Shown here in pieces: positions 18,653 through 27,212 of a stretch of 64,000 nucleotides of DNA. The stretch spans positions 186,001 to 250,000 of the forward strand of contig NZ_UWOS01000003.1 in NCBI RefSeq assembly GCF_900604515.1, given 5' to 3'. The translations under genes were made by a program, and so were the position numbers. The number at the start of each line of letters is the position of its first letter. Within the stretch, counting starts at the first letter, position 1. The stretch is from Arcanobacterium ihumii. GTDB lineage: Bacteria; Actinomycetota; Actinomycetes; Actinomycetales; Actinomycetaceae. The notes under the pieces are model-generated. The model saw only the letters and a list, made by a program, of their open reading frames with translations. It had not been told where the DNA came from and ran no database searches.

Positions 18653-19737
18653 ATGGCGGAATCAATTCGGTGGAAGCTCGACATCCTGGGCGAAGGCTTT
18701 AAATCTGCACTCATAGACTTAACTCCCCTGCACGGAACTCCTCAGCGCTGTGCGATCACAAAATATATTCCTGAGCTTGACCCCCAGCCCTGCTCGATTT
18801 GCAAACCCACTGAAGAAATCTCCCATTTCACGGCCACCCACCGCCAAAAAGAATTTATTCTCATCACGGTCCACGGTTGGAACGACTACTTCTACCACCA
18901 GGAATTTGCTCGTTTCATCGGAGCTATTGGTGGTTATCTTTACGCATTAGACCTGCGCCGTTACGGTCGCGCACATAAAGATGACGAGCCCTGGGGCTAC
19001 ACTGATTCCCTTTCAATTTACGACGCCGAAATTCAAGCCGCGTTGGAAATCGCTCGTTCCGAGCACCCACACCTTCCTGTTTTTGTTTACGGTCATTCCA
19101 CAGGAGGGCTAACCGTCAGCCTTTGGGCGAGTTGCCACCAGCAGAATTTTGACGGCATCATTTTAAACTCGCCATGGTTATTTACAGATTTATCAGGCTT
19201 TAAAATGACCCTTGTAAAAGGACTGATAAATATTTTGGCAAAGATACGCCCATTAACGGTTCTCCCAACCAAAGACGACGGCTTTTACCAGCGGATTCTA
19301 GGCGGAAACCATCAGCAGCCAATCCCGGGAACAAACCAGCAAATCTCCAGCGCCGACGACGACGTTTTTTCACCACCGGCTGGAAAGCAGACCCTCGTTA
19401 CCGCCACTACCCTACTTTCCCAGTTCGAGCGGGGTGGTTGAAAGCAATTATGAAAAGTCAAAAGCGCGTTGCTCAAGGATTATCAATTAAGAAGCCGATC
19501 CTTGCCCTCACGTCGGCAAGGCATATGACGGCTGCGACGTGGTCGGACGAAATGCTCGAAGTCGATACCGTCCTCGATATTGAAAATACCTGGCCGTTGA
19601 TCGAAAACTTAGGCAGTGATGTAACACTGGTTAAAATTGACAAAGCTGTACACGACGTCGTCTTTTCACGGAAGAGCGCACGCGAAGAAGCCTACCGTGT
19701 TATCGCTGCTTGGATCGACGAACATCTTTCTCGTTAA
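18653..19737 (+). pseudogene. Alpha/beta hydrolase (S33-like) interrupted by a frameshift
   Basis: Two overlapping frames together make one alpha/beta hydrolase of ~361 residues. The first (18653-19441) has the oxyanion segment TVHGWNDYFYH, YALDLRRYGRA and the nucleophile motif VYGHSTGG. The second frame, read back before its nominal start at 19438, continues as GWKADPRYRHYPTFPVRAGW then LKAIMKSQKRV, and ends with the acid/His part LALTSARH, VDTVLDIE and KAVHDVVFS. A change from the first to the second frame fits at the run of six T at 19365-19370, where one extra T would restore a single frame (DDDVFFTTGWKAD). The gene is therefore a fresh pseudogene, a sequencing error in a homopolymer, or a site of slippage. 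Catalytic residues are all present. Confidence 0.8.
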
Positions 19738-22687
19738 GCAGTAGTTCAGCAAGGTGAACACCATCGGCCGCGCCCAGTTGCTTCGCCTGAGTTCGACACG
19801 AGAATCCATCGGCTAGGAAGACCGCGTCTGGATCAGCATTTCTTAGCGCCGGTAGTAACGAGTTTTCAGCAACCTGTACTGAAACCTCGTAATGCCCCTT
19901 TTCCATACCAAAGTTCCCCGCTAGACCACAGCATCCACTCAACACCGTTACTTGTGCACCGCAGGTACGTAGAAGTTGTTCATCAGTATTCCACCCCATC
20001 ACCGAATAATGGTGGCAGTGTGGTTGTGCCACCACAGTGAGGCCAGAAAGATCAGGAAGGAGATTTTGATCCTCTACCCCGAACTGTGGATGGCTAAGTA
20101 GCTCAGCTAGCGTAAAAGTCATTGTGGCTAGAACTTCGACCCGTTTATCCTCCGGCAGCAGATCGCGCGCGTCATCGCGAAGAACGGCGGTGCAGGACGG
20201 CTCAACTCCGACGATTGGGATCCCGCTCGCTGCGAAGGGAGCCAGTACTTCAAGCAGTGCACTGAGCTTCTTCTTTGCGACGTCAAGCTGGCCGGTTGTA
20301 ATCCAGGTCAAGCCACAGCAAGCGTCATGCGGTGGAATTAAAACCGTGTAACCGAGCCGCTGCAATAGCTTGACCATCGCCTGCGCTCCGCGAGTATCGA
20401 GCGTCTCAGAGAAAGAATCTGCCCAAAGCATGATGTACTTTTCACCGTGCTTGTTTGCTTCGTTCAGGCTGGGGTGTCGCTCTAACCCCGCAAGGAAAGG
20501 AGGAACGACGGTTCCTTCACCAATATCTTTCACACCAGACTTTTCGAGCATTTTCGAAAGTCGCGTGGAAGCAAAGCCAGGCATGTCACGGCGCGAATCG
20601 ATTCCTGCTACGGAGAACGCTAAATTCTTCAAAAACGGAACTTTAAGAAGACCATTTGCCACCGTAGCCATCCCAGGAACCGCGGTAACGATCCTCGCTA
20701 GTACCGGTAGATTCCCTAAGAAATAATGGGTGCGTGGGCGGATCTTTCCACGATATTTTCTAAAGAAAGTCTCCGATCGATAGCGAGCCATATCCACACC
20801 GGTAGGGCAATCCGATGAGCATGCTTTACATGCCAAGCAAAGGTCAAGTGCCTCAGACACCGCCGAATCCGCAAAACCTTTAATCAATGAACCGTTGGTT
20901 ACCTCTTGCAATACTCTCATTCGACCACGAGTAACATCCTTTTCATCGCGGGTCGCTAGATATGAGGGGCACATAAAGAATCCAGCTGCACTACGATCTG
21001 CGCGGCAGTTTCCTACACCGGTACAACGATGCAGTGCATTCGTAAGGCTTCCACCGTCGTCGTGAAAGTGAAATCCTCCAGCAAAGTCGATTTCGTGCGC
21101 GGAAGGGCGGCGCAGATCGGCATCGAAAGGCACAGGTTCAACTAAAACACCCGGGTTAAGGGTATTTCTGGGATCAAAAATATCTTTTACCTGCCCAAAG
21201 AGTTCCAAAGTAGCGTCGTCATACATATGATTAAGCAGATCAGATCGGGCTCGTCCATCACCATGCTCGCCAGAAAGTGAGCCTCCGTAGCGCGCAACCA
21301 AGTCAGCAGCTTGGCACATAAAATCGTGAAATACCTGCTCACCGGTAGTATCTTGAAATGGAAAATCGATACGAACGTGCACGCAACCATCACCAAAATG
21401 ACCATACATCAATCCAGAGAGTTGGAAATCGTTCATAAGATTTTGAAATTCTCGCAGATACTCGCCTAGGTGCTCAGGCGGAACCGCTGAATCTTCCCAC
21501 CCCGGCCAGGCTTGGGTATCATGTGGAGTTCTTCCTCCAAGGCCAGCACCGTCTGCACGGATTCTCCACAGTTCGGTCGCTTTAGGACCCGCAGGAAGGA
21601 TCACCACTGCGTCGGTTCCCGCGTCATCTGCCAATGCCTGAGCTCGCGCAGGTACATCAGTAGCATCTTCACCTTCTTGAGCTCCCACTTCTATGAACAG
21701 CCAACCACCACCCGGGGGAAGTTCTGGAACTGATCCTTTCGCACGTCGCACTACGTTAACAAGCTCGGCATCGATCCCTTCAATCGCAAGCGGCTTGTGC
21801 CGAAGGATAACAGGAACGTGATCTGCCGCCGTCGGCATATCTGGATACCCAAGGACTACCAACATTGGCGCCTCAGCAATTGGAACTAGTCGCAACCTGG
21901 CACGTAATACGGTAACAAGGGTGCCTTCACTTCCGACGATCATTCGAGCAAGGTTCTCACCATTTTCAGGAAGCAGATGTTCAAGTGAGTATCCTGATAC
22001 TTGGCGTGAAAAGGTACCGAAAGTCGTGCGAACCTTTGCTAGGTTTTGTCCAATCAATGCTTGAAGACTCGGGTAAGTTTCTGCCAAAGGTTGTGCGGTG
22101 GAAAAGATATGCCCTTGACCATCCACACACTCAAGTTCGACGACGTTATCCGCAGTTCTTCCCCACGCCACCGCGTGTGGACCACACGCATTGTTCCCAA
22201 TCATTCCGCCGAAGGTAGCACGGTTTTGAGTTGAGGGATCGGGTCCGAAACGCAGTCCGAAACGCGCAGCTTCCTTTTGAAGCTCGCTCATTACGACTCC
22301 CGGTTCAACCAAGGCGGTGCGCGTTTCAGGATCGATCTCAAGAATGCGGTTCATGTAGCGCGAAAAATCGATAATGGCACCGGTACCGATCGAGTTACCA
22401 GCTACTGAAGTACCTCCACCGCGGGAGGTGATGGGCACTCGATATTTGCGGCAGATCCGCAAAATAGACAAAACGTCCTCCCGCATTTGTGGGAATACTA
22501 CGAATGCGGGAGGAACGCGGTAATTTGAAGCGTCCGTGGCATATTGTGCTTGGGTAAGAGTAGAAGAATCAACCGTTCCCGAAATCAATTCAGAAATTTC
22601 TTCTATTGCCTGCTCAACTAACTTTGGATCAAGTTGCTGTTGCATGCTTTGTTGTGGATACTCCCTGGCTTGCATTTGGCATCCCAT
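19700..22687 (-). CDS. FAD- and Fe-S-binding oxidoreductase, D-lactate dehydrogenase-like
   Basis: A 995-residue three-part respiratory dehydrogenase. Residues ~55-280 are a GlcD-type FAD domain (ITSRGGGTSVAGNSIG, FGPDPSTQNRATFGGMIGNN). A FAD-linked oxidase C-terminal domain follows (GLMYGHFGDGCVHVRIDF, SLSGEHGDGRARSDLL). Then comes a 4Fe-4S segment with CLACKACSSDCPTGVD, and a C-terminal CCG domain (HDACCGLTW, SGCCGLAGNFGMEKG). The architecture matches fused D-lactate or D-2-hydroxyacid dehydrogenases that feed quinones. The substrate is inferred; an LldR-like operator upstream supports lactate. ATGs at 22687 and 22675 are both possible starts. The 3' end overlaps the convergent hydrolase gene by 38 bp. 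Confidence 0.88.
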   Translation of the reverse strand: MGCQMQAREYPQQSMQQQLDPKLVEQAIEEISELISGTVDSSTLTQAQYATDASNYRVPPAFVVFPQMREDVLSILRICRKYRVPITSRGGGTSVAGNSIGTGAIIDFSRYMNRILEIDPETRTALVEPGVVMSELQKEAARFGLRFGPDPSTQNRATFGGMIGNNACGPHAVAWGRTADNVVELECVDGQGHIFSTAQPLAETYPSLQALIGQNLAKVRTTFGTFSRQVSGYSLEHLLPENGENLARMIVGSEGTLVTVLRARLRLVPIAEAPMLVVLGYPDMPTAADHVPVILRHKPLAIEGIDAELVNVVRRAKGSVPELPPGGGWLFIEVGAQEGEDATDVPARAQALADDAGTDAVVILPAGPKATELWRIRADGAGLGGRTPHDTQAWPGWEDSAVPPEHLGEYLREFQNLMNDFQLSGLMYGHFGDGCVHVRIDFPFQDTTGEQVFHDFMCQAADLVARYGGSLSGEHGDGRARSDLLNHMYDDATLELFGQVKDIFDPRNTLNPGVLVEPVPFDADLRRPSAHEIDFAGGFHFHDDGGSLTNALHRCTGVGNCRADRSAAGFFMCPSYLATRDEKDVTRGRMRVLQEVTNGSLIKGFADSAVSEALDLCLACKACSSDCPTGVDMARYRSETFFRKYRGKIRPRTHYFLGNLPVLARIVTAVPGMATVANGLLKVPFLKNLAFSVAGIDSRRDMPGFASTRLSKMLEKSGVKDIGEGTVVPPFLAGLERHPSLNEANKHGEKYIMLWADSFSETLDTRGAQAMVKLLQRLGYTVLIPPHDACCGLTWITTGQLDVAKKKLSALLEVLAPFAASGIPIVGVEPSCTAVLRDDARDLLPEDKRVEVLATMTFTLAELLSHPQFGVEDQNLLPDLSGLTVVAQPHCHHYSVMGWNTDEQLLRTCGAQVTVLSGCCGLAGNFGMEKGHYEVSVQVAENSLLPALRNADPDAVFLADGFSCRTQAKQLGAADGVHLAELLLNEKDVRRSKQR

Positions 22688-22704
22688 CCCTCTTTATAGT
22701 TCAA

Positions 22705-22710
22705 TTATCA
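22705..22710 (-). promoter_or_regulatory. Possible -10 element of the D-lactate dehydrogenase-like gene
   Basis: On the minus strand TGATAAT gives an extended -10 (GATAAT with a TG upstream overlap) about 18 bp before the start codon. A matching -35 is not clear, and the short leader makes this tentative. Confidence 0.3.
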
Positions 22711-22799
22711 TTCCCAAACACAGGCACAATTGAGCTTTCTGCTTTGACACACAACTATTGTGCCGTCATTTCAATGAGCGCAAGGGGCGCAACCATATA

Positions 22800-22812
22800 G
22801 TGGTCTAACCAC
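22800..22812. promoter_or_regulatory. LldR/GntR-type operator upstream of the D-lactate dehydrogenase-like gene
   Basis: GTGGTCTAACCAC is a perfect inverted repeat of 5-bp arms around CTA. The inner 11 bases TGGTCTAACCA match the TNGTNNNACNA consensus described for LldR of Corynebacterium and other FadR-subfamily GntR regulators. It lies ~113 bp before the oxidoreductase start. No lldR gene is visible in the window, so the regulator would act from elsewhere. Confidence 0.5.
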
Positions 22813-22848
22813 AAGTTCACACAAACAAGCAATCGAGATTAAGCGGCA

Positions 22849-23898
22849 TCAAGCCCACGGATCAACCAAGATTCGGATGGGATCACCTTCTTTAGTCTTG
22901 ACGATATCGATTCCTCGCTCAATTTCACGTAGCGGTACAATTCCTGAAACGGAACGCGATAAATCCAAGCGGCCGGCGTGGAGAAGCTCAGCTAAAAGAT
23001 AGATATCTACCGCGCGGTAGCCCAGATGCCCGAGTGCTTGGTTACGTTTCAACCCAAACTGCAAGATAGAACCGCCGTCAATTTCTTGTCCAGAAAGTCC
23101 AACCAAAACAGCGCGACCTTCAAAGTCCAAAGATGTAATTGCCTGTTTAAATGTGGCTTGGATACCAACCGCATCAAACGCAACATCAATCATACGCCCG
23201 CCGGTAGCATCCTTGATTTTTTCCAAAAGGTCAGGGTCATCTGAGTGGAATGCATAGTCGGCACCCAGATCGAGCGCTCGTTCAATGATGGAGTCCTTGA
23301 CGTCAATTCCAATTACAGGGTATGCACCTGCGAGCTTTGCTAGCTGCACAATGTGGGTACCTACGCCACCAAGTCCCCATACGGCAACAGCATTACCCAA
23401 CGAAACCTTACCTGTGCGTTTCACAGCCCCAAATGGAGTTGCCACTGCATCGGCAAGGATGGCGGCATGCTCCATGGAAACATTGTCTGGAACACGAGTC
23501 ATACCTGCCGCATTGACTACGGCATACTGCGCCCAAGCACCGTCATAGGCAAATGCCATAAGTTGAAGATGCTGGCAATCCGCAAAGTTTCCACGACGGC
23601 ACTGGCGGCACTTAAAACATGGACGCCCCGAAGTTGGAATAACGCGGTCTCCAATGTCCCAACCTACAACACCGGCTCCAAGCTCAACTATTTCACCAGA
23701 GCATTCGTGGCCTTGCGTTATAACAGGAAGCTGAGCAGGAAAATTTCCATCAAGCAGAGAAAGATCAGAATGGCAAATGCCGCAGAAAGCCACCTTGATC
23801 AACACTTGACCATGACCAGGCTGCGGGATCGGGATTTCCTCCACTTTCATCGTCATCGTATCTGTATACAGACGCTGCGCAAGCATCGTGCCTTCCAT
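22849..23898 (-). CDS. Zinc-dependent alcohol dehydrogenase (AdhP type)
   Basis: A 349-residue medium-chain dehydrogenase. The catalytic zinc ligands are in AFCGICHSDLSLLDG and GHECSGEIVE; the structural zinc cysteines are in RPCFKCRQCRRGNFADC. The Rossmann segment VAVWGLGGVGTHIVQLAKLAG and NAD-selecting Asp in PVIGIDVKD mark NAD as cofactor. The LYTDTMTMKVEEIPIPQPG start and SVSGIVPL near the end resemble AdhP/AdhA alcohol dehydrogenases acting on ethanol or other primary alcohols; substrate cannot be read off. ATG 23898 is chosen because it follows GGGAGGAATA; the frame is open eight codons further. It stands alone between the dld-like gene and the feo operon. Confidence 0.9.
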   Translation of the reverse strand: MEGTMLAQRLYTDTMTMKVEEIPIPQPGHGQVLIKVAFCGICHSDLSLLDGNFPAQLPVITQGHECSGEIVELGAGVVGWDIGDRVIPTSGRPCFKCRQCRRGNFADCQHLQLMAFAYDGAWAQYAVVNAAGMTRVPDNVSMEHAAILADAVATPFGAVKRTGKVSLGNAVAVWGLGGVGTHIVQLAKLAGAYPVIGIDVKDSIIERALDLGADYAFHSDDPDLLEKIKDATGGRMIDVAFDAVGIQATFKQAITSLDFEGRAVLVGLSGQEIDGGSILQFGLKRNQALGHLGYRAVDIYLLAELLHAGRLDLSRSVSGIVPLREIERGIDIVKTKEGDPIRILVDPWA

Positions 23899-24022
23899 TA
23901 TTCCTCCCAATAATAGCTCCATTGCTACCTAGAGGGCTCTTGCATCGAATACACAAAAGTCCTATAACAAATGTTAGCACCGTCACGATTTTTACAGGGA
24001 TTGAATTACATTTTGCAAAACA

Positions 24023-24343
24023 CTAATCAAGATGTTTTGGAAGTTTCAAAGGACACCCAGCGCAGGCGATCTGTGCTTCCATCGATAGCGGACTGTTCGA
24101 CGTTCCGCATGCTCCAAGCCCCGAAGAACACAGGGAAGCAGCCGATTTCGCCAACCCGATTCTTTCCCAATGATCGAGCATTACCTTGACGAATACCTCC
24201 GACGTTCCCGTCATACTCGCTACCTGGTTAACCGTTTTCCCTTCGTTGAGCAGGTCAAGAACGCGGTCAGTTACGCTCAAGCCATCCGAAGAATCGGATC
24301 GATCGCTAGTTTTTCGTTGCCGAGGGAAACGAAATATGTTCAT
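24023..24343 (-). CDS. FeoC-like helix-turn-helix protein with four-Cys cluster
   Basis: A 106-residue protein encoded 11 bp after feoB. Residues ~25-75 look like a winged helix (TDRVLDLLNEGKTVNQVASM, then GTSEVFVKVMLDHWERIGL), followed by a C-terminal cysteine motif of spacing C-x6-C-x14-C-x2-C (CSSGLGAC and CAGC). FeoC of enterobacteria is likewise a small winged helix with conserved cysteines thought to bind an Fe-S cluster and to modulate FeoB. Sequence identity to that family is not demonstrable by eye, so the name rests on fold pattern, cysteines and operon position. The ATG at 24343 is used because the frame further upstream overlaps feoB. Confidence 0.72.
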   Translation of the reverse strand: MNIFRFPRQRKTSDRSDSSDGLSVTDRVLDLLNEGKTVNQVASMTGTSEVFVKVMLDHWERIGLAKSAASLCSSGLGACGTSNSPLSMEAQIACAGCPLKLPKHLD

Positions 24344-24354
24344 CCACAGTCCAG

Positions 24355-26673
24355 TTATCCGATGAAAAGTTTCCCGATTTGGAATACTCCAACTGCCAGC
24401 AGCCAAGCCACGACGAGCTGGACTACAACCGCAATTACAGTCAGCTTCCCTCCGATTAGCCGAACCTGTTCACCTACTGTTGCCATGCAAGGCGTGTAGG
24501 TCAAAACGAATACTAGGAAAGCGAGCGCACCGAGGGAAGCCAATCCAGGACCAGCACTTTCGGCAAAAGTATCTCCTAAAAGTTTGGGTAGTACACCAAG
24601 GTCATCACCATTATCTTCAGCGTCACCCGCGGCTTCAGCATCCATGTTGTAGGAGATGACGATGGACGAAACCACCGTTTCCTTAGCAACGAAGCCAGTC
24701 ATAAGGGCACCGGTCATGTGCCAGTCTCCAAACCCGGCTGGCTCAAATACTGGCTCAAGACCACGCGCAACGAGCCCGTAGGCCGATTCAGACATCGGCA
24801 ATTCTGGATCAGCAAAGGAATGCTCGCTCGAGGATGTAGGGATAGCACCGAGGAGCCACACCACCATACCCATAGCAACGATGATTTTTCCCGCACCCTT
24901 TACGAAAGTCCAGGTACGCTGGGCAGATATCTTTGCGAGCACGACGACGCGCGGAAGCTGGAAGGACGGCAAGATCAGCATGAGAGGTGCTTGCGTTTGT
25001 TCACGGCTGAAGAAAAACTTCAAGACCCACGCCGCAAGAACCACCATGACCACGGAAAGAACATACATTCCGAAAACGACGGTTCCAGTGTTGTTTGGGA
25101 AGAAGATTTTTGCGATCATCAGGTAGATCGTTAGGCGCGCAGAACATGAGGTGTAAGGCGTGATGATCGCTGTGATGAGTCGATGGCGAGCTGAAGGAAG
25201 CGCACGTGCCGCGGCAAGAGACGGAAGGTTACAGCCGAAACCCATAATAAGAGGAAGGACTACGCGACCATCTAGCCCGATCTTCCGCATGAGACGATCC
25301 GCTAGGAAGGCAGCTCTTGCCATGTAACCGGAATCTTCAAGGACGGAAATCGCCACAAAGATTACGAACATGAGCGGCACGAAGGAAGCAACTACACCGA
25401 GCCCGGTAACCAAGCCCGTGACCAGGATCGATTCAACCCACGTTCCGGTGAGTCCAAGGTGACCCAAAACCCAAGTTAAACCATTAGCGACGGAGATTGC
25501 ACCGTCGTCGGTATTGGTGAACCATCCGTCAAAGAGATCTTGAATAGGCGAAACCCATTCCCCTGCCAAGTGGAAGAGTAACCACATCAAGCCGAAGAAA
25601 ATGATCGAACCTGCAAAAGGATTAAGAAGGATGCGATCAGCTTTATCCGACGGGGAAAGTTTAGTTGGATCTTCGCTACGCTTGAGAACCGCCGCTTCAA
25701 CTTTATCTACCCACGCGAAAAGCGTTTTTGCCCGATCTAGTTGAGCTTGGGACTCAGAGGCGCTAAGCACTGAGCGCTGATCGGCGTTGAGGTTGAGTGA
25801 CGAAGCCACTTGATGACCGCACCCACAGGCGGAATTAGCCTCTTTTACGTGAGCGGAAAGTGCTCCCACTTGAGCACAATCCTCACCTGGCGCGAGATCG
25901 TTTGAGCAGCCACAAAGTGTTTGACCTAGCAGGTCACGTTCATCCACAGCCGGCTTTTCACAGCACGACGACGAACATCCACAGCTGTTTTCACGCCTTT
26001 CAGCCGCAGATGCAGAATATCCCGGCGCGTCCGGATCAGGTGCTAGACCACGCACAAACGTGGGTGTAGCTAGCGCATTGCGCACAAATTCATCGAGCAC
26101 TGGATATTGCTTCGGTTTACGCGCATCAAAAATCATCACCGGGATGCCAAGCTCTTTCGACAGCGCTGAGGGGTCGATGCCGACGCCGTTACGCTGAGCC
26201 ACGTCCGCAAGCGAAATCAACGCCGCGATTGGGTATCCCGTTTGCGCCAGCTGACCAAGTAGATAGAGGGAACGTGTAAGTGAACTTCCGTCCAAAATTG
26301 CAAGGATCAAATCTGTATGATGACCGAGTTTTGGATCAGTAAGTGTTCCCGGTCGAGCCGCAATCGTTTCCTCAACGACTTCCTCATCAGGGCTGGTGGG
26401 AATTAGCGAATAGGTTCCCGGTAAATCAAGGACCCGCACGTCCAGCGTGCGCCAAATGCCAGACATAACTTCAACAGTCGTTCCAGGGGCATTGACCATC
26501 GCCTGATGTGCGCCAGTAACTCCATTAAATAGGGTTGACTTTCCAACATTGGTGTTTCCCACCAGCAAAACCGTCTTTTGGGCTTGCTTTGGTTCACCTG
26601 TTTTTTCCGCGTTTGCCGCATCGCCCTGGAGGGTATTGAAAGTCTGTGCTTTAAGATTAATCTGCGAACCCAT
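24355..26673 (-). CDS. feoB: Ferrous iron transporter FeoB with a cysteine-rich insertion
   Basis: GTP-dependent Fe2+ uptake across the cytoplasmic membrane; 772 residues from the ATG at 26673, which overlaps the feoA stop as TAATG. The G domain has GNTNVGKSTLFN (G1), the PGTTVEV G2 region and LDLPGTYSL (G3); the G4 site is degenerate (SLADVAQRN instead of NxxD). Then, at about residues 230-286, comes an insertion with nine cysteines (CGCSSSCC, CGC, EDC, CGCGH) not found in standard FeoB. The membrane part has the Gate motifs VASFVPLMFVIFVAISVLEDSGYMAR (first part), MGFGCNLPSLAAAR and YTSCSARLTIY. The C-terminus has YTPCMATVG. Fe specificity follows from the family; the role of the cysteines is open. 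Confidence 0.95.
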   Translation of the reverse strand: MGSQINLKAQTFNTLQGDAANAEKTGEPKQAQKTVLLVGNTNVGKSTLFNGVTGAHQAMVNAPGTTVEVMSGIWRTLDVRVLDLPGTYSLIPTSPDEEVVEETIAARPGTLTDPKLGHHTDLILAILDGSSLTRSLYLLGQLAQTGYPIAALISLADVAQRNGVGIDPSALSKELGIPVMIFDARKPKQYPVLDEFVRNALATPTFVRGLAPDPDAPGYSASAAERRENSCGCSSSCCEKPAVDERDLLGQTLCGCSNDLAPGEDCAQVGALSAHVKEANSACGCGHQVASSLNLNADQRSVLSASESQAQLDRAKTLFAWVDKVEAAVLKRSEDPTKLSPSDKADRILLNPFAGSIIFFGLMWLLFHLAGEWVSPIQDLFDGWFTNTDDGAISVANGLTWVLGHLGLTGTWVESILVTGLVTGLGVVASFVPLMFVIFVAISVLEDSGYMARAAFLADRLMRKIGLDGRVVLPLIMGFGCNLPSLAAARALPSARHRLITAIITPYTSCSARLTIYLMIAKIFFPNNTGTVVFGMYVLSVVMVVLAAWVLKFFFSREQTQAPLMLILPSFQLPRVVVLAKISAQRTWTFVKGAGKIIVAMGMVVWLLGAIPTSSSEHSFADPELPMSESAYGLVARGLEPVFEPAGFGDWHMTGALMTGFVAKETVVSSIVISYNMDAEAAGDAEDNGDDLGVLPKLLGDTFAESAGPGLASLGALAFLVFVLTYTPCMATVGEQVRLIGGKLTVIAVVVQLVVAWLLAVGVFQIGKLFIG

Positions 26674-26954
26674 TACTTCACTTCCCACTGATTCCCAGAA
26701 ATGCTATCTTTCTGGTCCGCCTTATTACTTTGATCCACAATCTGAGCTTCGATCTTCTTCGCCCACTTATGGTCTACCGCGATTCGCGAGCCCGCAATAT
26801 TCACAATCAACCCACCAAATGCCGCTTTTTGTATAATGACGGCTTCAGCGCCAACTCGTATGCCAATCTCTTGCATACGTAGTACATTTTGGCGTGGCAA
26901 AGGAACGCTCGTTAAACGAACGGGTACCCGCACCGGGCAATCCTTGAGAATCAT
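26673..26954 (-). CDS. feoA: FeoA, SH3-domain accessory protein
   Basis: A 93-residue cytoplasmic protein with a small SH3-like beta barrel: VLRMQEIGIRVGAEAVIIQKAA in the middle and GSRIAVDHKWAKKI near the end are typical of FeoA. FeoA is required for full FeoB activity in several bacteria by binding its G domain. Its stop overlaps the feoB start (TAATG). It is the first gene of the operon, with a ~306-bp upstream region carrying a DtxR-type box. A hydrophilic tail of ~15 residues extends past the domain. Confidence 0.92.
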   Translation of the reverse strand: MILKDCPVRVPVRLTSVPLPRQNVLRMQEIGIRVGAEAVIIQKAAFGGLIVNIAGSRIAVDHKWAKKIEAQIVDQSNKADQKDSISGNQWEVK

Positions 26955-27069
26955 GTGGGAAGGTCTTTCTCAATCGTTGAGGTATGAAGTTATTCAATTA
27001 CTTTGCAGACTCTGTCGCCCAGAATCAGTTCATTTAATTTCACAATCACGCAAAGCCACAAAGTCATAT

Positions 27070-27088
27070 TTAGGCTACCCTTACCAAA
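27070..27088. promoter_or_regulatory. DtxR/IdeR-type iron box upstream of feoA
   Basis: TTAGGCTACCCTTACCAAA matches 15 of 19 positions of the DtxR/IdeR consensus TTAGGTTAGCCTAACCTAA, including most of both half sites. It lies ~115 bp before feoA in an AT-rich stretch with TAATTATATT just beside it on the minus strand, a likely -10 region. Iron-bound repressor at this site would switch off the feo operon. Confidence 0.75.
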
Positions 27089-27155
27089 TATAATTAGGAA
27101 AGCCGAAAGTCCCTTAATTTGGCCGAGATAAACAACGCCCTAGAGTTGACCAGCA

Positions 27156-27197
27156 AAAATGTGGGTAAATTGGAGTCAATCCAATCTGCCCACATTT
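27156..27197 (-). terminator. Terminator hairpin of the CsbD-like gene
   Basis: Arms AAAATGTGGG (27157-27166) and complement (27187-27196) with an inner ATTGG/CCAAT helix; on the minus strand the hairpin ends in CCCACATTTTTGC, giving a U-run. Confidence 0.75.
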
Positions 27198-27212
27198 TGC
27201 TTCTAGGAAGAT

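Noticed and set aside
19360-19372. Programmed -1 ribosomal frameshifting at the T run
   Set aside because: The reading-frame phase does not fit a canonical X-XXY-YYZ heptamer, and no downstream pseudoknot is evident. A real indel or sequencing error is simpler.
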